Shown here: piece by piece, positions 11,426-21,157 of the stretch
Numbering within the stretch: the first letter of the stretch is position 1
How the letters are laid out: every line of letters starts with the position of its first letter
Source: DATFDN01 sp963767645
GTDB lineage: Bacteria; Pseudomonadota; Alphaproteobacteria; Acetobacterales; Acetobacteraceae
Length of the DNA: 64,000 nt
NCBI GenBank assembly: GCA_963767645.1
Contig: CAVYEW010000001.1
Span: 372,001-436,000 of the forward strand
Reading direction: 5' to 3'
Notes under the pieces: generated by a model
Told to the model about the DNA's origin: nothing
Seen by the model: only the letters and a program-made list of their open reading frames with translations
Databases searched by the model: none
Position numbers and translations under genes: made by a program

Positions 11426-13603
11426 CTAGTTCTGCGCCTGCTGGCCGTAATAGTGGCTGTATTTGATGAACGATCCGGCCCCGTCACCATACCCGTAGCG
11501 GGCGTATTTCTTGAGGTCCACCTGGGTGATGACGGCGCTGGCGAGATTCGGGCGGTCGGCGTCGACCATGCCGGGACGCTGCAGCAGGCTGAGCGCGTTC
11601 TGGGCTACGATGCGCGGCGTGCTCGCCCACTGCACCACGAACAGCACCTTGTCGACCAGGGATGCGAGCAGCCGAGCCTCGGCGACGGCGAGCAGCGGCG
11701 CGCTGTCGATGACCACGCAATCATAGCGACCTCGCAATTCCTGGATCAGCCGGGAGAGGTGCTCGCCGGAGAGCAGCGTCAACGGATCGACCCGGCCGCG
11801 CCGAACCGGCAGATAGTCGAGCTGCAGGCTTGGAATGCGCTGGATCACTTCGGCCGACGGCCGATTGTGCAGCAGCAGGTCGAGCACTCCTTGGCTGGCA
11901 ACGCCGCCGAGCTCGCGCAGGATGGCCGGGTGCCGGAAATCGAGGTCGACCAGAAGCACGCGCCGTCCCAGGCGCGCAGTGTAGGTTGCGAAGCTCACTG
12001 CGAGCGTCGTCTTCCCCTCTCCCGGAACGCTCGAACTGATGAGGATGACCTTGGGCGCCCCTTCCTGGGCGGGGGCGGCCATCTGCAGCGCGGCCTGCAC
12101 CGACCGGATCGCCTCGCTGTAAGCGGAGAATGGCTTGTCCAGAAGATGCTGGTGCGGCCGGGTCCGACCGATCCGGCGAAGCTGCGGCACGAAGCCGATG
12201 CAGGGAATGCCGAGAGCGTCGGTGATGTCGCGCTCGCTGCGCAGCGTGCTGTCCAGCCGTTCCAGGAGCACCGCCAGCATGCAACCGGCAATCGTCGAGA
12301 CGATCAGCCCGGGGAAGACGAACAGCACCGGATTGAAGGAGCTCGGGTGCTCGGGCGCCGCGGCGAGCGACAGCACGTGTACTGTGGGAGCGAGTGTCTC
12401 GCGCTGCTCCTGGAGTTCCTCCTTGCGCTGCAGAAGACCTTCATACAGATGCCGCTGGACTCCGGCCTCGTGCTCCATCTCGCGAAGATGCGCATCGGTA
12501 CTGGCACTCTGCACGGCGGTGAGGCGCTTCTGGACCGACTGTACCTGCGCTGCGGCCACCTGCGCTTCCGAATCGAGATTGCTGATGCCGCGGTCGAGCT
12601 CGCGGCCGATCTGGCGCCGGACCTCCTGCAACTGGCTGCGGACCTGCTGCATCCTGGGATTCGCCTCGGCGAAGCCGACCGAATAGTCCGCATGGGACTG
12701 GAGCAGGGCCATCTCCTGGCGACGCAGTTCGATCAGGGTCGGCGAGCCGAGAGTGGCGGCCAGCGTGTCGGGATCGGAGCCGCGCTCGCGAAGCTTGCGG
12801 ATTTCGCCGAGGCGGGCCTTGCGCGCCGCGAAATCGGCCTCGGCGGCGGCGAGCTGGCGGCTGAGGTCGCCGAGCTGCTGGTCAGTGACTCCGGTACGGG
12901 TCGTATCGGCCAGGTTGTGAGAGACCTGGTAGTCTTGCAGGGCCGACTCCAGCCTGTGGACGACGTTGTCGAGCTGTGGGATGCGCTGCCCGAGCCATGC
13001 CAGGGAGTGATCCGTGGATGCGCGCATCTGATCGGTCTGGCTCTGTACATAGAGCTGGACCATCCGGTTGGCGATGAGCGCCGCGGCCTCGGGGCTGGTC
13101 GAGGTGTAGCTGACGGCGATGACGTGCGAGCCGGCCTCCTGATAGACCTTCAGATGGCGCTCGAGCTGGCGCATGTTCGGCACGCCAGCCTCGCCGGTCA
13201 GCGCCAGCCAGGGTTGCGCGAACCAAGTGCGCACCGTGCGCCACCAATCGCCTTCATTCTGCTTGTCTGAAGCGGCCGGGGCCCCGGCGATCACCGCCCG
13301 GAACTCCCGGTCCCTGGCCAGGCTGTCGAGCACGCGCTGGAGATGATCGTGCGAAGACAGCGCGGTCATCTCGGTCAGGACAGCGGGCTCGTCGGGCGAC
13401 TGCTCGATCACCGCGGCCTGATGTGCCATGACGCCGACCTGCTGAGGGTCGACGACCAGCTGCGCCTTTGCCGTGTAATGGGCCGGAATCAACAGCCCGC
13501 CGACGAAGATGAGCGTGGTCCCGAGGACGGCGATCCCCGCGATCAGGCGGCTGCGCCGGCGCAGGACACTGCCGAGATCGCGTTGATAGACTTCAGTCGT
13601 CAT
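11426..13603 (-). CDS. Wzz/Wzc-type polysaccharide co-polymerase with BY-kinase
   Basis: 725-residue inner-membrane protein controlling exopolysaccharide chain length and export. Order: short cytoplasmic start, membrane segment at about 20-40 (LIAGIAVLGTTLIFVGGLLI), Wzz domain, long periplasmic coiled coil, second membrane segment near 415-435 and a cytoplasmic bacterial tyrosine kinase. The kinase has Walker A SSVPGEGKTTLA, Walker A' LLVDLDFRHP and Walker B CVVIDSAPLL. The C terminus has a tyrosine cluster (YARYGYGDGAG, YSHYYG), the usual autophosphorylation site. The ATG at 13603 (MTTEVYQRD) is chosen over an 87-codon upstream extension that lacks family similarity and overlaps the asparagine synthase gene. 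No outer-membrane Wza or polymerase is visible in the window. Confidence 0.87.
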   Translation of the reverse strand: MTTEVYQRDLGSVLRRRSRLIAGIAVLGTTLIFVGGLLIPAHYTAKAQLVVDPQQVGVMAHQAAVIEQSPDEPAVLTEMTALSSHDHLQRVLDSLARDREFRAVIAGAPAASDKQNEGDWWRTVRTWFAQPWLALTGEAGVPNMRQLERHLKVYQEAGSHVIAVSYTSTSPEAAALIANRMVQLYVQSQTDQMRASTDHSLAWLGQRIPQLDNVVHRLESALQDYQVSHNLADTTRTGVTDQQLGDLSRQLAAAEADFAARKARLGEIRKLRERGSDPDTLAATLGSPTLIELRRQEMALLQSHADYSVGFAEANPRMQQVRSQLQEVRRQIGRELDRGISNLDSEAQVAAAQVQSVQKRLTAVQSASTDAHLREMEHEAGVQRHLYEGLLQRKEELQEQRETLAPTVHVLSLAAAPEHPSSFNPVLFVFPGLIVSTIAGCMLAVLLERLDSTLRSERDITDALGIPCIGFVPQLRRIGRTRPHQHLLDKPFSAYSEAIRSVQAALQMAAPAQEGAPKVILISSSVPGEGKTTLAVSFATYTARLGRRVLLVDLDFRHPAILRELGGVASQGVLDLLLHNRPSAEVIQRIPSLQLDYLPVRRGRVDPLTLLSGEHLSRLIQELRGRYDCVVIDSAPLLAVAEARLLASLVDKVLFVVQWASTPRIVAQNALSLLQRPGMVDADRPNLASAVITQVDLKKYARYGYGDGAGSFIKYSHYYGQQAQN

Positions 13604-13742
13604 TGTTGGCTCACTGGATGCCGGCCGCTGGCGGCGGCGCGGCGGGGAAAGAGTTGGGACGCGAACGCCTGACCGGTACGCACGGGCGATCGGGCGGCCT
13701 TGGCACGATGATGATGGCTCTGGCCATGCACGCTCCTGCGCC

Positions 13743-15747
13743 TCAATGGACCATCGACGCCGCAGGTCTTGTGACCGCGGCCAAGGCGCTCTCGCCAAGC
13801 GGTGGGCGCGAATCTGCCGAGCCGTCGAGCCAAGCCTGCACCATGAGGATCGCCCACAGCTCATAGGCCCGGTCGCGCACGCCGCTCAGATGCTCTTGCC
13901 AGCGCGCCTGTACGCGCCCCGCGTCGAGGAAACCCTGGCGACGCAGCCTGGTCTCGGCGAGCAGCTCTTCCGCCCAGGGACGCAGCTCTGCGCGCAGCCA
14001 TGCCCCGATCGGCACGTTGAAGCCGTGCTTCGGCCGATTGAACAACGACTCTGGGACGTAGCGGCCAAGCACCCGCCGCAGCACGCCATTTGCCCGTGCC
14101 GTTTTGGACCTTGACCGCCGACGGCAGGCGCCAGGCAAGTTCGATGACGCGGTGATCGAGCAGCGGGCACCGTGTCTCGAGGCTGACCGCCATGCTCGCG
14201 CGGTCGAGCTTGACCAGGATGTCGCCCGGCAGATAGCCGGCCATGTCGCGGAACATCATCCGGCTCGCGATGTCGGACAGCGCCGGGACCGTATCCGCCT
14301 GCTCGACCGCCGGGCCGGGCATCGCACTGTTCGCAACGAGCATCGTCAGCCGCTCATAGAGGTCGCGCTCATCACGCGCATCCAGCACGCGCGCGAGTTT
14401 CTGAAGGTTTGCGCCGCGCATCGCGTTGCGCAGGCTTTCCGGCAAAGGTAGCGCGCGGTGCAGTCCGTCCAGAGCCTCCGGCCCGAGCAGTTGCAACGCG
14501 CCGGAAGCGGCCCGGCGCAATGGCGCGGGTAGGCCAAGCAGGTTCTGCAGGCGGGCGGCCGTGAAATGCCGCGTGTAGCCGCCGAACGCCTCGTCCCCGC
14601 CATCACCGGACAGCGCGACCGTGACGTGCTGGCGGGCCATGCGAGAGACCAGGAAGGTCGGGATCTGCAATTCGTCGGCGAACGGCTCGTCCCAGATCCG
14701 CGGCAGGTCCGGGATCACGGCGCGGGCCTCTGAGGGGGTCAGACGGAGTTCGGTGTGCTCGGTGCCGAGATGCTGCGCGATGCGTGCGGCCGCATCGGCC
14801 TCGTCCCAGCGCGCATCGTCGAAGCCGATGGTGAAGGTGCGGACCGGCCGCGACGACTGCGCCTGCATCAGCGCGACCACCGTTGCACTGTCGATCCCGC
14901 CGGACAGGAACGCGCCAAGCGGCACGTCGGCCACCATGCGCTCGCGCACCGCGAGCCGCAGCAGCTCATCGAGAGCGTCTTCGCCCTCCGCCGGATCGAG
15001 CAGGTTGTGCTGCCCCGCCTGCGCCGCCTCGGCCAGCGACCAATACGGCCGGACACATTCACGCAGCAGCTCGGCGCTGCTTGCCTGTAGGTCGTCAGCG
15101 CGCACGGAGAGCATCGCACCCGGCGGGACCTTCAGCACGCCGCGCCAGATGCAGTGCCCTTCCGGCACGTAGCCGCGGCGCAGGACCATAGCCAGCGCCG
15201 TCCGGTCGATCTCCGGCTGGAACCCAGGGAAGGCAAGCAGCGCCTTCAGTTCGGAGGCGAAGATCAGCCCGTCCTTGATCGCGGCGACATAGAGCGGCTT
15301 CTTGCCCAGCCGATCGCGGATCAGGTGCAACATGCGGCTAGCGCGATCCCAGAGACCGATCGCGAACATCCCGGCAAAGCGCCGCAACGCCGGCTCGATC
15401 CCGAAGCTCTCGAACGCCGCGAGCATCACCTCGGTATCGCTGTGGCCGCGGAAGCAGTGACCGAGCGCCTCCAACTCCGGCCGGAGCGCGGCGAAATTGT
15501 AGATCTCGCCGTTATACGTCGCGACCAGGTTGCCGCCATGCGACAGCATCGGCTGGCGGCCTGCCTCCGAGAGATCGACGATCGCCAGCCGGCGATGGCC
15601 GAGCGCGATCCCGGCCTCCCGGTCCAGCCAGACGCCCCCGCCATCCGGTCCGCGGTGGTGCAAGGAGGCGGCCATCGCCCCCACCGCGGCGAGCGCGCGC
15701 GGATCGGCGGCGTGCGGAGCGAGCAGGATCCCGGCGATACCACACAT
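13743..15747 (-). CDS. asnB: asparagine synthase (glutamine-hydrolysing) family, frameshifted
   Basis: AsnB-family amidotransferase. The N-terminal glutaminase domain starts MCGIAG with catalytic Cys2, then LHHRGPDG near residue 30 and ATYNGEIYNF near 76. The synthetase domain has the pyrophosphate loop FLSGGIDSATV near 285 and ALSGDGGDEAFGGY near 375. The last ~115 residues (VLRRVLGRYVPESLFNRPKHG onward) continue in another frame: near 14086 the string AAATGGCGTG has one extra C, and the span is 3n+1. Repaired length is about 667. GGAG lies 11 bases before the ATG. AsnB paralogues in exopolysaccharide loci often amidate sugar acids rather than make free asparagine; that role here is inferred. 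Confidence 0.82.
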
Positions 15748-15774
15748 CTCAGCGTCTCCGTTCCGGGGCGCGGT

Positions 15775-16974
15775 TCATGAGAGCAGGGCCTGCGCTTCGG
15801 CCGCGGGGACGAACGGCGCGATTCGGGCGGGCCGCGCCTCCAGCAGCTCGGAATAGAGCGCGCAATAGCGATCGACGGTGAGCGCGAGGCTGAACTCCCG
15901 GCGCACCAACTGCGCCGCGCGGCGGCCCATCGCTCGCGCCCGGTCCCGATCCTCAAGCAGCTCGAGGATGCTGTCGGCCAGGCTGCGGGGATCGCGCGGC
16001 GGCACCAGCAGGCCGGTCCGGCCGTCCTCGACCACGTCGTTGCAGCCCGGCATGTCCGTCGTTACCATCGGCAGCCCGGCGAGCCCGGCCTCCAGGAGCA
16101 CGCGGGGCACACCCTCGCGGTATTCGGTCGGAAAGGCGAAGACATCGGCCAAGCCGAGCAGCGCGGGCACGTCGGATCGCTGCCCGAGCGCCAGCACATA
16201 GGGTGCGTGCTTCTCGATCTCGGCCTGCGCGATGGCCAGCGCCCCTTCGCTCTCGCGCGGTCCGACCAGCAGGAACCGCGCGGCGGGCCGGGCGCGATGC
16301 ACCAGGGCCGCTGCCTTGAGCAATGTGGGAATGCCCTTCTGGCGGGTCAGGCGGGCAACGGTGATAACGATCTCCGCCGCGCCCACTCCAAGCGCGTCGC
16401 GCAGGTGATCCGAACGCGCCGCCCCCGCCATGTCGCGGTCGAACCGCTCCACGTCCACGCCGGAGCCGGGGATCAGGCGGCTGCACCCATCCCCCGCCAG
16501 ATGGTGACGGGCGAAGAAGGCCTGGTCCTGACAATTCTGGAACACGGTGGCCGTGCTCGATCGCGCTGCCAGCCGGTGCAGGGCACGCTGGACCGGACGC
16601 AAAGCAAGCGCGAGGGGCGAGCGCGACGAATACACCCAACCCATGCCATTGATGGTGCGGATCACCCGTACGCCCTCGCATCGCCGGGCGGCGAGCGGAA
16701 CGAGCACGTTGGGCTTGGTATCGAAGCTCTGCACCAGGTCGGGCCGTGCGTCGGCGATCAGGGTGCCCAGCGCCTCGACGGTGGTCCGATCGGCCGCCGG
16801 GCCGAGAAATCGTTTGAAATGGAATCCCTTATAGGCGAGGCCGGCGCGCGCGAAGGGACAGGCATCGCCGGTCCCGGCCGCGGTGATCCGGAAGCCGCGC
16901 TCCCGCAGCGCCAGCAGAAAGGGAATCCGCAGATGGTGGTCCTCTCCGCCGATGCAAAGCAGGTGCGGGCTCAC
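15775..16974 (-). CDS. glycosyltransferase family 4
   Basis: GT-B fold glycosyltransferase of 399 residues. The N-terminal domain has SFDTKPNVLVPLAARR and IRTINGMGWVYSS. The C-terminal nucleotide-sugar domain has VARLTRQKGIPTLLKAA, FPTEYREGVPRVLLEAGLAG and GCNDVVEDGRTGLLV, which includes the GT4 E-x7-E glutamates. It resembles the WcaK/PglA-type cytoplasmic transferases that extend undecaprenyl-linked oligosaccharides. It begins the minus arm of the exopolysaccharide locus, 27 bases upstream of asnB, and faces the divergent nucleotidyltransferase gene. The donor sugar is unknown. Confidence 0.88.
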   Translation of the reverse strand: MSPHLLCIGGEDHHLRIPFLLALRERGFRITAAGTGDACPFARAGLAYKGFHFKRFLGPAADRTTVEALGTLIADARPDLVQSFDTKPNVLVPLAARRCEGVRVIRTINGMGWVYSSRSPLALALRPVQRALHRLAARSSTATVFQNCQDQAFFARHHLAGDGCSRLIPGSGVDVERFDRDMAGAARSDHLRDALGVGAAEIVITVARLTRQKGIPTLLKAAALVHRARPAARFLLVGPRESEGALAIAQAEIEKHAPYVLALGQRSDVPALLGLADVFAFPTEYREGVPRVLLEAGLAGLPMVTTDMPGCNDVVEDGRTGLLVPPRDPRSLADSILELLEDRDRARAMGRRAAQLVRREFSLALTVDRYCALYSELLEARPARIAPFVPAAEAQALLS

Positions 16975-17377
16975 GCGAGCCTCGCCGCGTCGCCGGTGCG
17001 GCCGGCTTCATGGGCGCGCGCTTGCCGGCGCGACCCTCGGCGGGCGCAGCTACGCTTTCCCCGAGTTTGAGAGCTGGGCATCTTTGGGAAATCAAGCCTT
17101 TCCAGGATCGAACCGCATCCGCCCCATGACACGGCATTTGGCGGCGGCTGAACACCTAGCCAGAAGATCACCCAAGTCTTATCGGCCATTCGGCCTAGTT
17201 CTTCCGCTTGCAACCGGCCGGCCCGTAGCCGCGAACCCTGGTCCTATATCGCTTGGCCGGTTTGACCCCTGAAACGCCGCGAAACATGCTGCATCGTCCA
17301 TGCCGAGCTCCGATGCGAGGCGGGCGCTGCAACGCAATGCGTGTAACTCTCAACGAAAGCACGCTCGGGAGATTGCT
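16975..17377. promoter_or_regulatory. divergent intergenic region of the exopolysaccharide locus
   Basis: About 400 bases between the two divergent arms of the locus; it must contain the promoters for both. No convincing protein is encoded: reading frames here are short or run out of the neighbouring genes. I see no sigma-70 boxes strong enough to assign. GGGAG at about 17368 serves the downstream nucleotidyltransferase. This is the expected binding region for the LuxR-type regulator at the far end of the locus, which is an inference. Confidence 0.4.
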
Positions 17378-18118
17378 ATGAAGGCGGTGATCCAATCCGG
17401 CGGCAAGGGGACGCGTCTCCGGCCATACACGACGATCTTGCCCAAGCCCCTGATGCCCGTCGGGTCCAAGCCGGTTCTGGAACTGCTGCTCAAATGGCTG
17501 CGCCGCAACGGAGCGCGCGACGTTTACATCACGACCGGCTATCTGGGGCACCTGATCCGCAGCTTCTGCGGCGACGGACGGCAATGGGACATGCGGCTCA
17601 TCTACACCGAAGAACCGGAGCCGCTCGGAACGATGGGCTCGCTCAGCCTGCTGCGCGACGAGCTGGATTCGCGGTTCCTGGTGGTGAACGGCGACGTCCT
17701 CACCGACCTCAACCTCAACCAGTTCGTGGCCTCCCACCGCCAGCACGCCTGCGGCCTGTCGATCGCAACGGCCCGCAAGACGATAAAGGTCGATTTCGGC
17801 GTCATCGAGGAGCGCAACTCACGGGTGACGCGGTTCCGCGAGAAGCCGACCTTCTGCCAGCAGGTGAGCATGGGGGTCTACTGCATGGAGCCAGAGATCC
17901 TCGACCACATCCCGAACGGAATCCCGTTCGGGTTCGACGACCTCATGTTCCACATGCTGGAGGAGGAGCTGCCGGTCCACACGTTCCTGCACGACGGGTT
18001 CTGGCTGGACATCGGACGGATCGAGGACTTCCAGAAGGCGCAGGAACTCGGATGGGACGACGCGGCGCCGGCGTTCGACATGACCCCGGCCAGTTTCGAA
18101 ACCATCCAGATCGCCTGA
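17378..18118 (+). CDS. sugar-phosphate nucleotidyltransferase
   Basis: NTP_transferase family enzyme of 246 residues that makes an NDP-sugar from a sugar-1-phosphate. Signature N terminus: IQSGGKGTRLRPYTTILPKP near residues 5-24, the activated nucleotide and pyrophosphate site. Then EPLGTMGSL, the metal Asp in VVNGDVLTD, and the substrate strand DFGVIEERNSRVTRFREKP. The ATG at 17378 is chosen because the signature begins immediately and GGGAG precedes it; a 26-codon upstream extension is not conserved-looking. It is the first gene of the plus arm, followed by an aminotransferase and an epimerase, as in loci that make amino or deoxy sugars. Confidence 0.85.
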   Translation: MKAVIQSGGKGTRLRPYTTILPKPLMPVGSKPVLELLLKWLRRNGARDVYITTGYLGHLIRSFCGDGRQWDMRLIYTEEPEPLGTMGSLSLLRDELDSRFLVVNGDVLTDLNLNQFVASHRQHACGLSIATARKTIKVDFGVIEERNSRVTRFREKPTFCQQVSMGVYCMEPEILDHIPNGIPFGFDDLMFHMLEEELPVHTFLHDGFWLDIGRIEDFQKAQELGWDDAAPAFDMTPASFETIQIA

Positions 18119-18145
18119 CGGCCTTTCAGGGAGCGAGAGCAGTTC

Positions 18146-19285
18146 ATGGATCAGATTGCGGCGCGGAGCAGCATGCTCCTGGTCTCGGAGCCGAGTCTTG
18201 GAGAGGACGAGAAGGCGGCGCTCGTCGATGTCATCGATGGCAACTGGATCACCATGGGCGGCCGGGTCCAGGCGTTCGAGCAGGCCTTCGCCCAGCAGCA
18301 CGGCGCTGCCGGTGCCGTCGCCGTCAACAACTGCACCGCCGGGCTCCACCTTGCTCTCTACGCGCTCGGCGTCGGACCGGGCGACGAGGTGCTGGTGCCG
18401 TCGCTGACCTTCGTTGCCACTGCCAACAGCGTGATCTATGCCGGCGCCAAGCCGGTCTTCGTGGATGTCGAATCGCTAGATATGCCGGTGATGTCGCTGG
18501 CCGACGCGGCGGCCAAATGCACTCCCCGGACCAAGGCCGTGATGGTCATGCACTACGCCGGCCATGTGCGGAATCCCGGCGCGTGGCGCGAATTCGCGGA
18601 ATCGCGTGGCCTTCATCTGATCGAGGACTCGGCGCACGCGGTCGGCGCGGCGCGCGGCGAGGTGTTCGGCGACGCCGCGGTCTTCAGCTTCTTCGGCAAC
18701 AAGAACATGACCACCGCCGAAGGGGGGATGGTGATCGCCCGCGACCCCGAGGTGCTCAGCCGGGTGAGGCAGGCGCGCAGCCACGGCATGACGAGCACGA
18801 CGGTGCAGCGCCTCTCCGGCCAGGTGGTGACATACGACGTGCCGATGCTGGGCTTCAACTACCGGATGGATGAGATGTGCGCCGCGATCGGTCTGGTGCA
18901 GCTCGCCAAGCTCGGCAGCTGGAACAGCAAGCGCAAGGCGCTGGCCGGCGAGTACAGGGCATTAATACGCCAGCTTTGCCCGCGGGTGGAGATGCCGTTC
19001 GCCGACTCCCTTGTCTCGTCGCACCACATCCTACCGGTGCTGCTGCCCCGGAGCGCCGATCGTCAGGCGGTCGTGAACAAGCTTCGGGAACGGGGCGTGC
19101 AGACCTCGTTCCATTACCCGCCGGTCCACCGTCTCTCCTATTACCGCGACAGATCGTTTGGCACACGCCTGCCGCATACAGAGGAGTTCGCGGCGCGCGA
19201 GCTGACCTTGCCGCTGCATCCGAAGATGGAGATGTGGCAGGTCGAGTTCGTGCTCGGCTCCCTGGCCGAAGCCCTGGCGCATTAG
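18146..19285 (+). CDS. DegT/DnrJ/EryC1/StrS-type sugar aminotransferase
   Basis: PLP-dependent aminotransferase of 379 residues acting on keto-sugar nucleotides. Visible family features: NNCTAGLHLALYALGVGPGD (cofactor phosphate site), FVDVESLDMPV, HYAGHVRN, LIEDSAHAVGA (Asp contacting the pyridine nitrogen), and FFGNKNMTTAEGGM with the Schiff-base lysine near residue 190. NYRMDEMCAAIGL follows. It starts 27 bases after the nucleotidyltransferase and probably converts the 4-keto sugar made by the epimerase/dehydratase of the same operon into an amino sugar for the exopolysaccharide repeat unit. Confidence 0.9.
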   Translation: MDQIAARSSMLLVSEPSLGEDEKAALVDVIDGNWITMGGRVQAFEQAFAQQHGAAGAVAVNNCTAGLHLALYALGVGPGDEVLVPSLTFVATANSVIYAGAKPVFVDVESLDMPVMSLADAAAKCTPRTKAVMVMHYAGHVRNPGAWREFAESRGLHLIEDSAHAVGAARGEVFGDAAVFSFFGNKNMTTAEGGMVIARDPEVLSRVRQARSHGMTSTTVQRLSGQVVTYDVPMLGFNYRMDEMCAAIGLVQLAKLGSWNSKRKALAGEYRALIRQLCPRVEMPFADSLVSSHHILPVLLPRSADRQAVVNKLRERGVQTSFHYPPVHRLSYYRDRSFGTRLPHTEEFAARELTLPLHPKMEMWQVEFVLGSLAEALAH

Positions 19286-19297
19286 GTGGGGTCGCCC

Positions 19298-20050
19298 ATG
19301 CCAGCCCGCGCACCCGCCGTGGTACTTGGCCGCATCGGACAACGCTGGGCCGACCTTGCGCCGCCGTCGCCGCTGGACGTCCTGGTAGCGGCCGTCGCAT
19401 TGGTCTGCCTGATCCCGGTCATCCTGCTCATCGCGCTGTTCATCTGCGCTGAAACCGGCCGGCCGGTCTTCTTCTCGCAGACCCGGCTCGGCCGGCACGG
19501 GCGGCACTTCAAGCTCTACAAGTTCCGGAAGTTCGGGCCTGCGGAATCGGTGAACGGGCGCGGGGTGACGCTGCGCGACGATCCGCGGCTGACGCGCTTC
19601 GGCCGCATCCTGGAGCGCACCAAGCTCGACGAGCTGCCGCAGCTCTGGAACGTCCTGAAGGGCGACATGTCGCTGGTCGGGCCGCGCCCCGAATCGCTCC
19701 GCTTTGCCGATTGCTTCAGCGACGCATATAGCCCGGTGCTTGAGTACCGGCCGGGCATCTTCGGCCCGAGCCAGGCGATATTCCGCGACGAAGGCTCGCT
19801 CTACCAGGACAGCTCCGATCCCGAGCAGTTCTATCGGGAGGTCCTGTTTCCGGCGAAAGCCCGGCTGGATCTCGCCTACTATCCCTCGCGGAACGCTCTG
19901 CGCGACGTCGCCTGGATTGGTCGCGGCGTTCTTGCCGTCGCCGGCCGCGCTCCGTTCGGAGAGGCGGATCTGACGGTTCTCGAGCAGGTGGAGGATTGGC
20001 TACGCTCCGCCGCCAGCGAGAAAGCATCCGTGACCGTGCGGATGGGATGA
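19298..20050 (+). CDS. initiating sugar transferase (undecaprenyl-phosphate type)
   Basis: Bacterial sugar transferase of 250 residues (WcaJ/PglC family) that moves a phosphosugar onto undecaprenyl phosphate, the first membrane step of repeat-unit assembly. One N-terminal hydrophobic segment (about 30-50, VAAVALVCLIPVILLIALFI) precedes the catalytic part. That part has RLGRHGRHFKLYKFRKFGP, then RLTRFGRILERTKLDELPQL with the catalytic Asp-Glu, and SLVGPRPESLRF. The ATG at 19298 is preferred over the GTG at 19286 because AGGTGGGG sits 8 bases before it. It is short compared with five-helix polyisoprenyl-phosphate transferases and resembles the minimal PglC type. Confidence 0.87.
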   Translation: MPARAPAVVLGRIGQRWADLAPPSPLDVLVAAVALVCLIPVILLIALFICAETGRPVFFSQTRLGRHGRHFKLYKFRKFGPAESVNGRGVTLRDDPRLTRFGRILERTKLDELPQLWNVLKGDMSLVGPRPESLRFADCFSDAYSPVLEYRPGIFGPSQAIFRDEGSLYQDSSDPEQFYREVLFPAKARLDLAYYPSRNALRDVAWIGRGVLAVAGRAPFGEADLTVLEQVEDWLRSAASEKASVTVRMG

Positions 20051-20087
20051 CCACCGGGAAACGTTTGGAAACCGTAGGAGGTTGAAG

Positions 20088-21095
20088 TTGAGCTATCGTG
20101 GGCTCAAGGTTCTTGTCACCGGCGCCGACGGTTTCATCGGGTCACACTTGACCGAGACCCTGGCCGGCCTCGGCGCCGAAGTGACCGCACTCTGCCAGTA
20201 CAATTCGTTCGACTCTCATGGCTGGCTCGATGATCTGCCCGATGCCGTTCAGGCCAGGCTGAAGCGCGTCCGGGGCGACATCCGCGATGCCGCGTTCATC
20301 CGCCGCCTGGTGCAGGGCCAGGAGATCGTCTTCCATCTCGCAGCCCTGATCGCGATCCCGTATTCCTACGTGGCCGCCCAGGCCTATGTCGAGACCAACG
20401 TGCTGGGCACCCTCAACGTCCTGGAGGCGTCGCGAGAGAGCCGGCCGACACGGGTGATCCATACCTCGACCAGCGAGGTCTACGGGACCGCGATCACCCT
20501 GCCGATCAGCGAGAGCCACCCGTTGCAGGGGCAGTCGCCCTACTCGGCGAGCAAGATCGGCGCCGACATGATAGCCGAGTCGTTCGCGCGCTCGTTCGAC
20601 GTCCCGGTGGCGATCCTCCGGCCCTTCAACACGTTCGGGCCGCGCCAGAGCGAGCGCGCGATCATCCCGACGGTGGTGCGCCAGATGCTCGATCCGGCCT
20701 GTCCGGCGCTCAAGGTCGGCGATACGTCCACGGTCCGCGACTTCACCTTCGTGCAGGATACGGTCGCTGCGTTCCTGGCGATCGGACTCAGTCCGACGAT
20801 CGAGTTCGGGCGCGCCTACAACGCGGGCACCGGGAAGGCCGTATCGGTCGGCGAGATGATCGACCTCGTCGCCGAAATCACCGGAAGCGACAAGCCGATC
20901 CAGCAGGAGATGGAGCGTCTGCGCCCGGCCAAGTCCGAGGTGATGGCCCTGCTCGCGGACGCTGGCCGCTTGACCCAGGATGCCGGATGGCACCCCACCG
21001 TCGAGCTCAGAGAGGGTCTGAAGCAGACGGTGGCATGGTGGCGCGGGCGCCTCGACACGGGCCGGGTCCGGCGCGAAAGCGCCTTCATGAGCTGA
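20088..21095 (+). CDS. NAD-dependent epimerase/dehydratase of nucleotide sugars
   Basis: Extended SDR of 335 residues. It has the NAD motif VTGADGFIGSHL at the N terminus, HLAALIAIPYSY, STSEVYGTA, and the catalytic YSASKIGAD near residue 155. The pattern resembles GDP-mannose or UDP-GlcNAc 4,6-dehydratases (LegB-like). With the aminotransferase and nucleotidyltransferase in the same operon it would supply a 4-keto sugar. Start choice: AGGAGG at 20076-20081 is 6 bases from the TTG at 20088 but directly abuts the TTG at 20082, so the second TTG is taken. An alternative is two codons longer. Confidence 0.85.
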   Translation: MSYRGLKVLVTGADGFIGSHLTETLAGLGAEVTALCQYNSFDSHGWLDDLPDAVQARLKRVRGDIRDAAFIRRLVQGQEIVFHLAALIAIPYSYVAAQAYVETNVLGTLNVLEASRESRPTRVIHTSTSEVYGTAITLPISESHPLQGQSPYSASKIGADMIAESFARSFDVPVAILRPFNTFGPRQSERAIIPTVVRQMLDPACPALKVGDTSTVRDFTFVQDTVAAFLAIGLSPTIEFGRAYNAGTGKAVSVGEMIDLVAEITGSDKPIQQEMERLRPAKSEVMALLADAGRLTQDAGWHPTVELREGLKQTVAWWRGRLDTGRVRRESAFMS

Positions 21096-21157
21096 AGTTG
21101 CCGCCAGCTATGGGGCGGGATCAGGCGCCCCATAGCGCAACGCCCTTCCAGCGGCCG

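Noticed and set aside
17200..17377. Sigma-70 promoter boxes ahead of the nucleotidyltransferase
   Set aside because: TTGACC at the right distance has only a 3-of-6 match for the -10 box; too weak to annotate.
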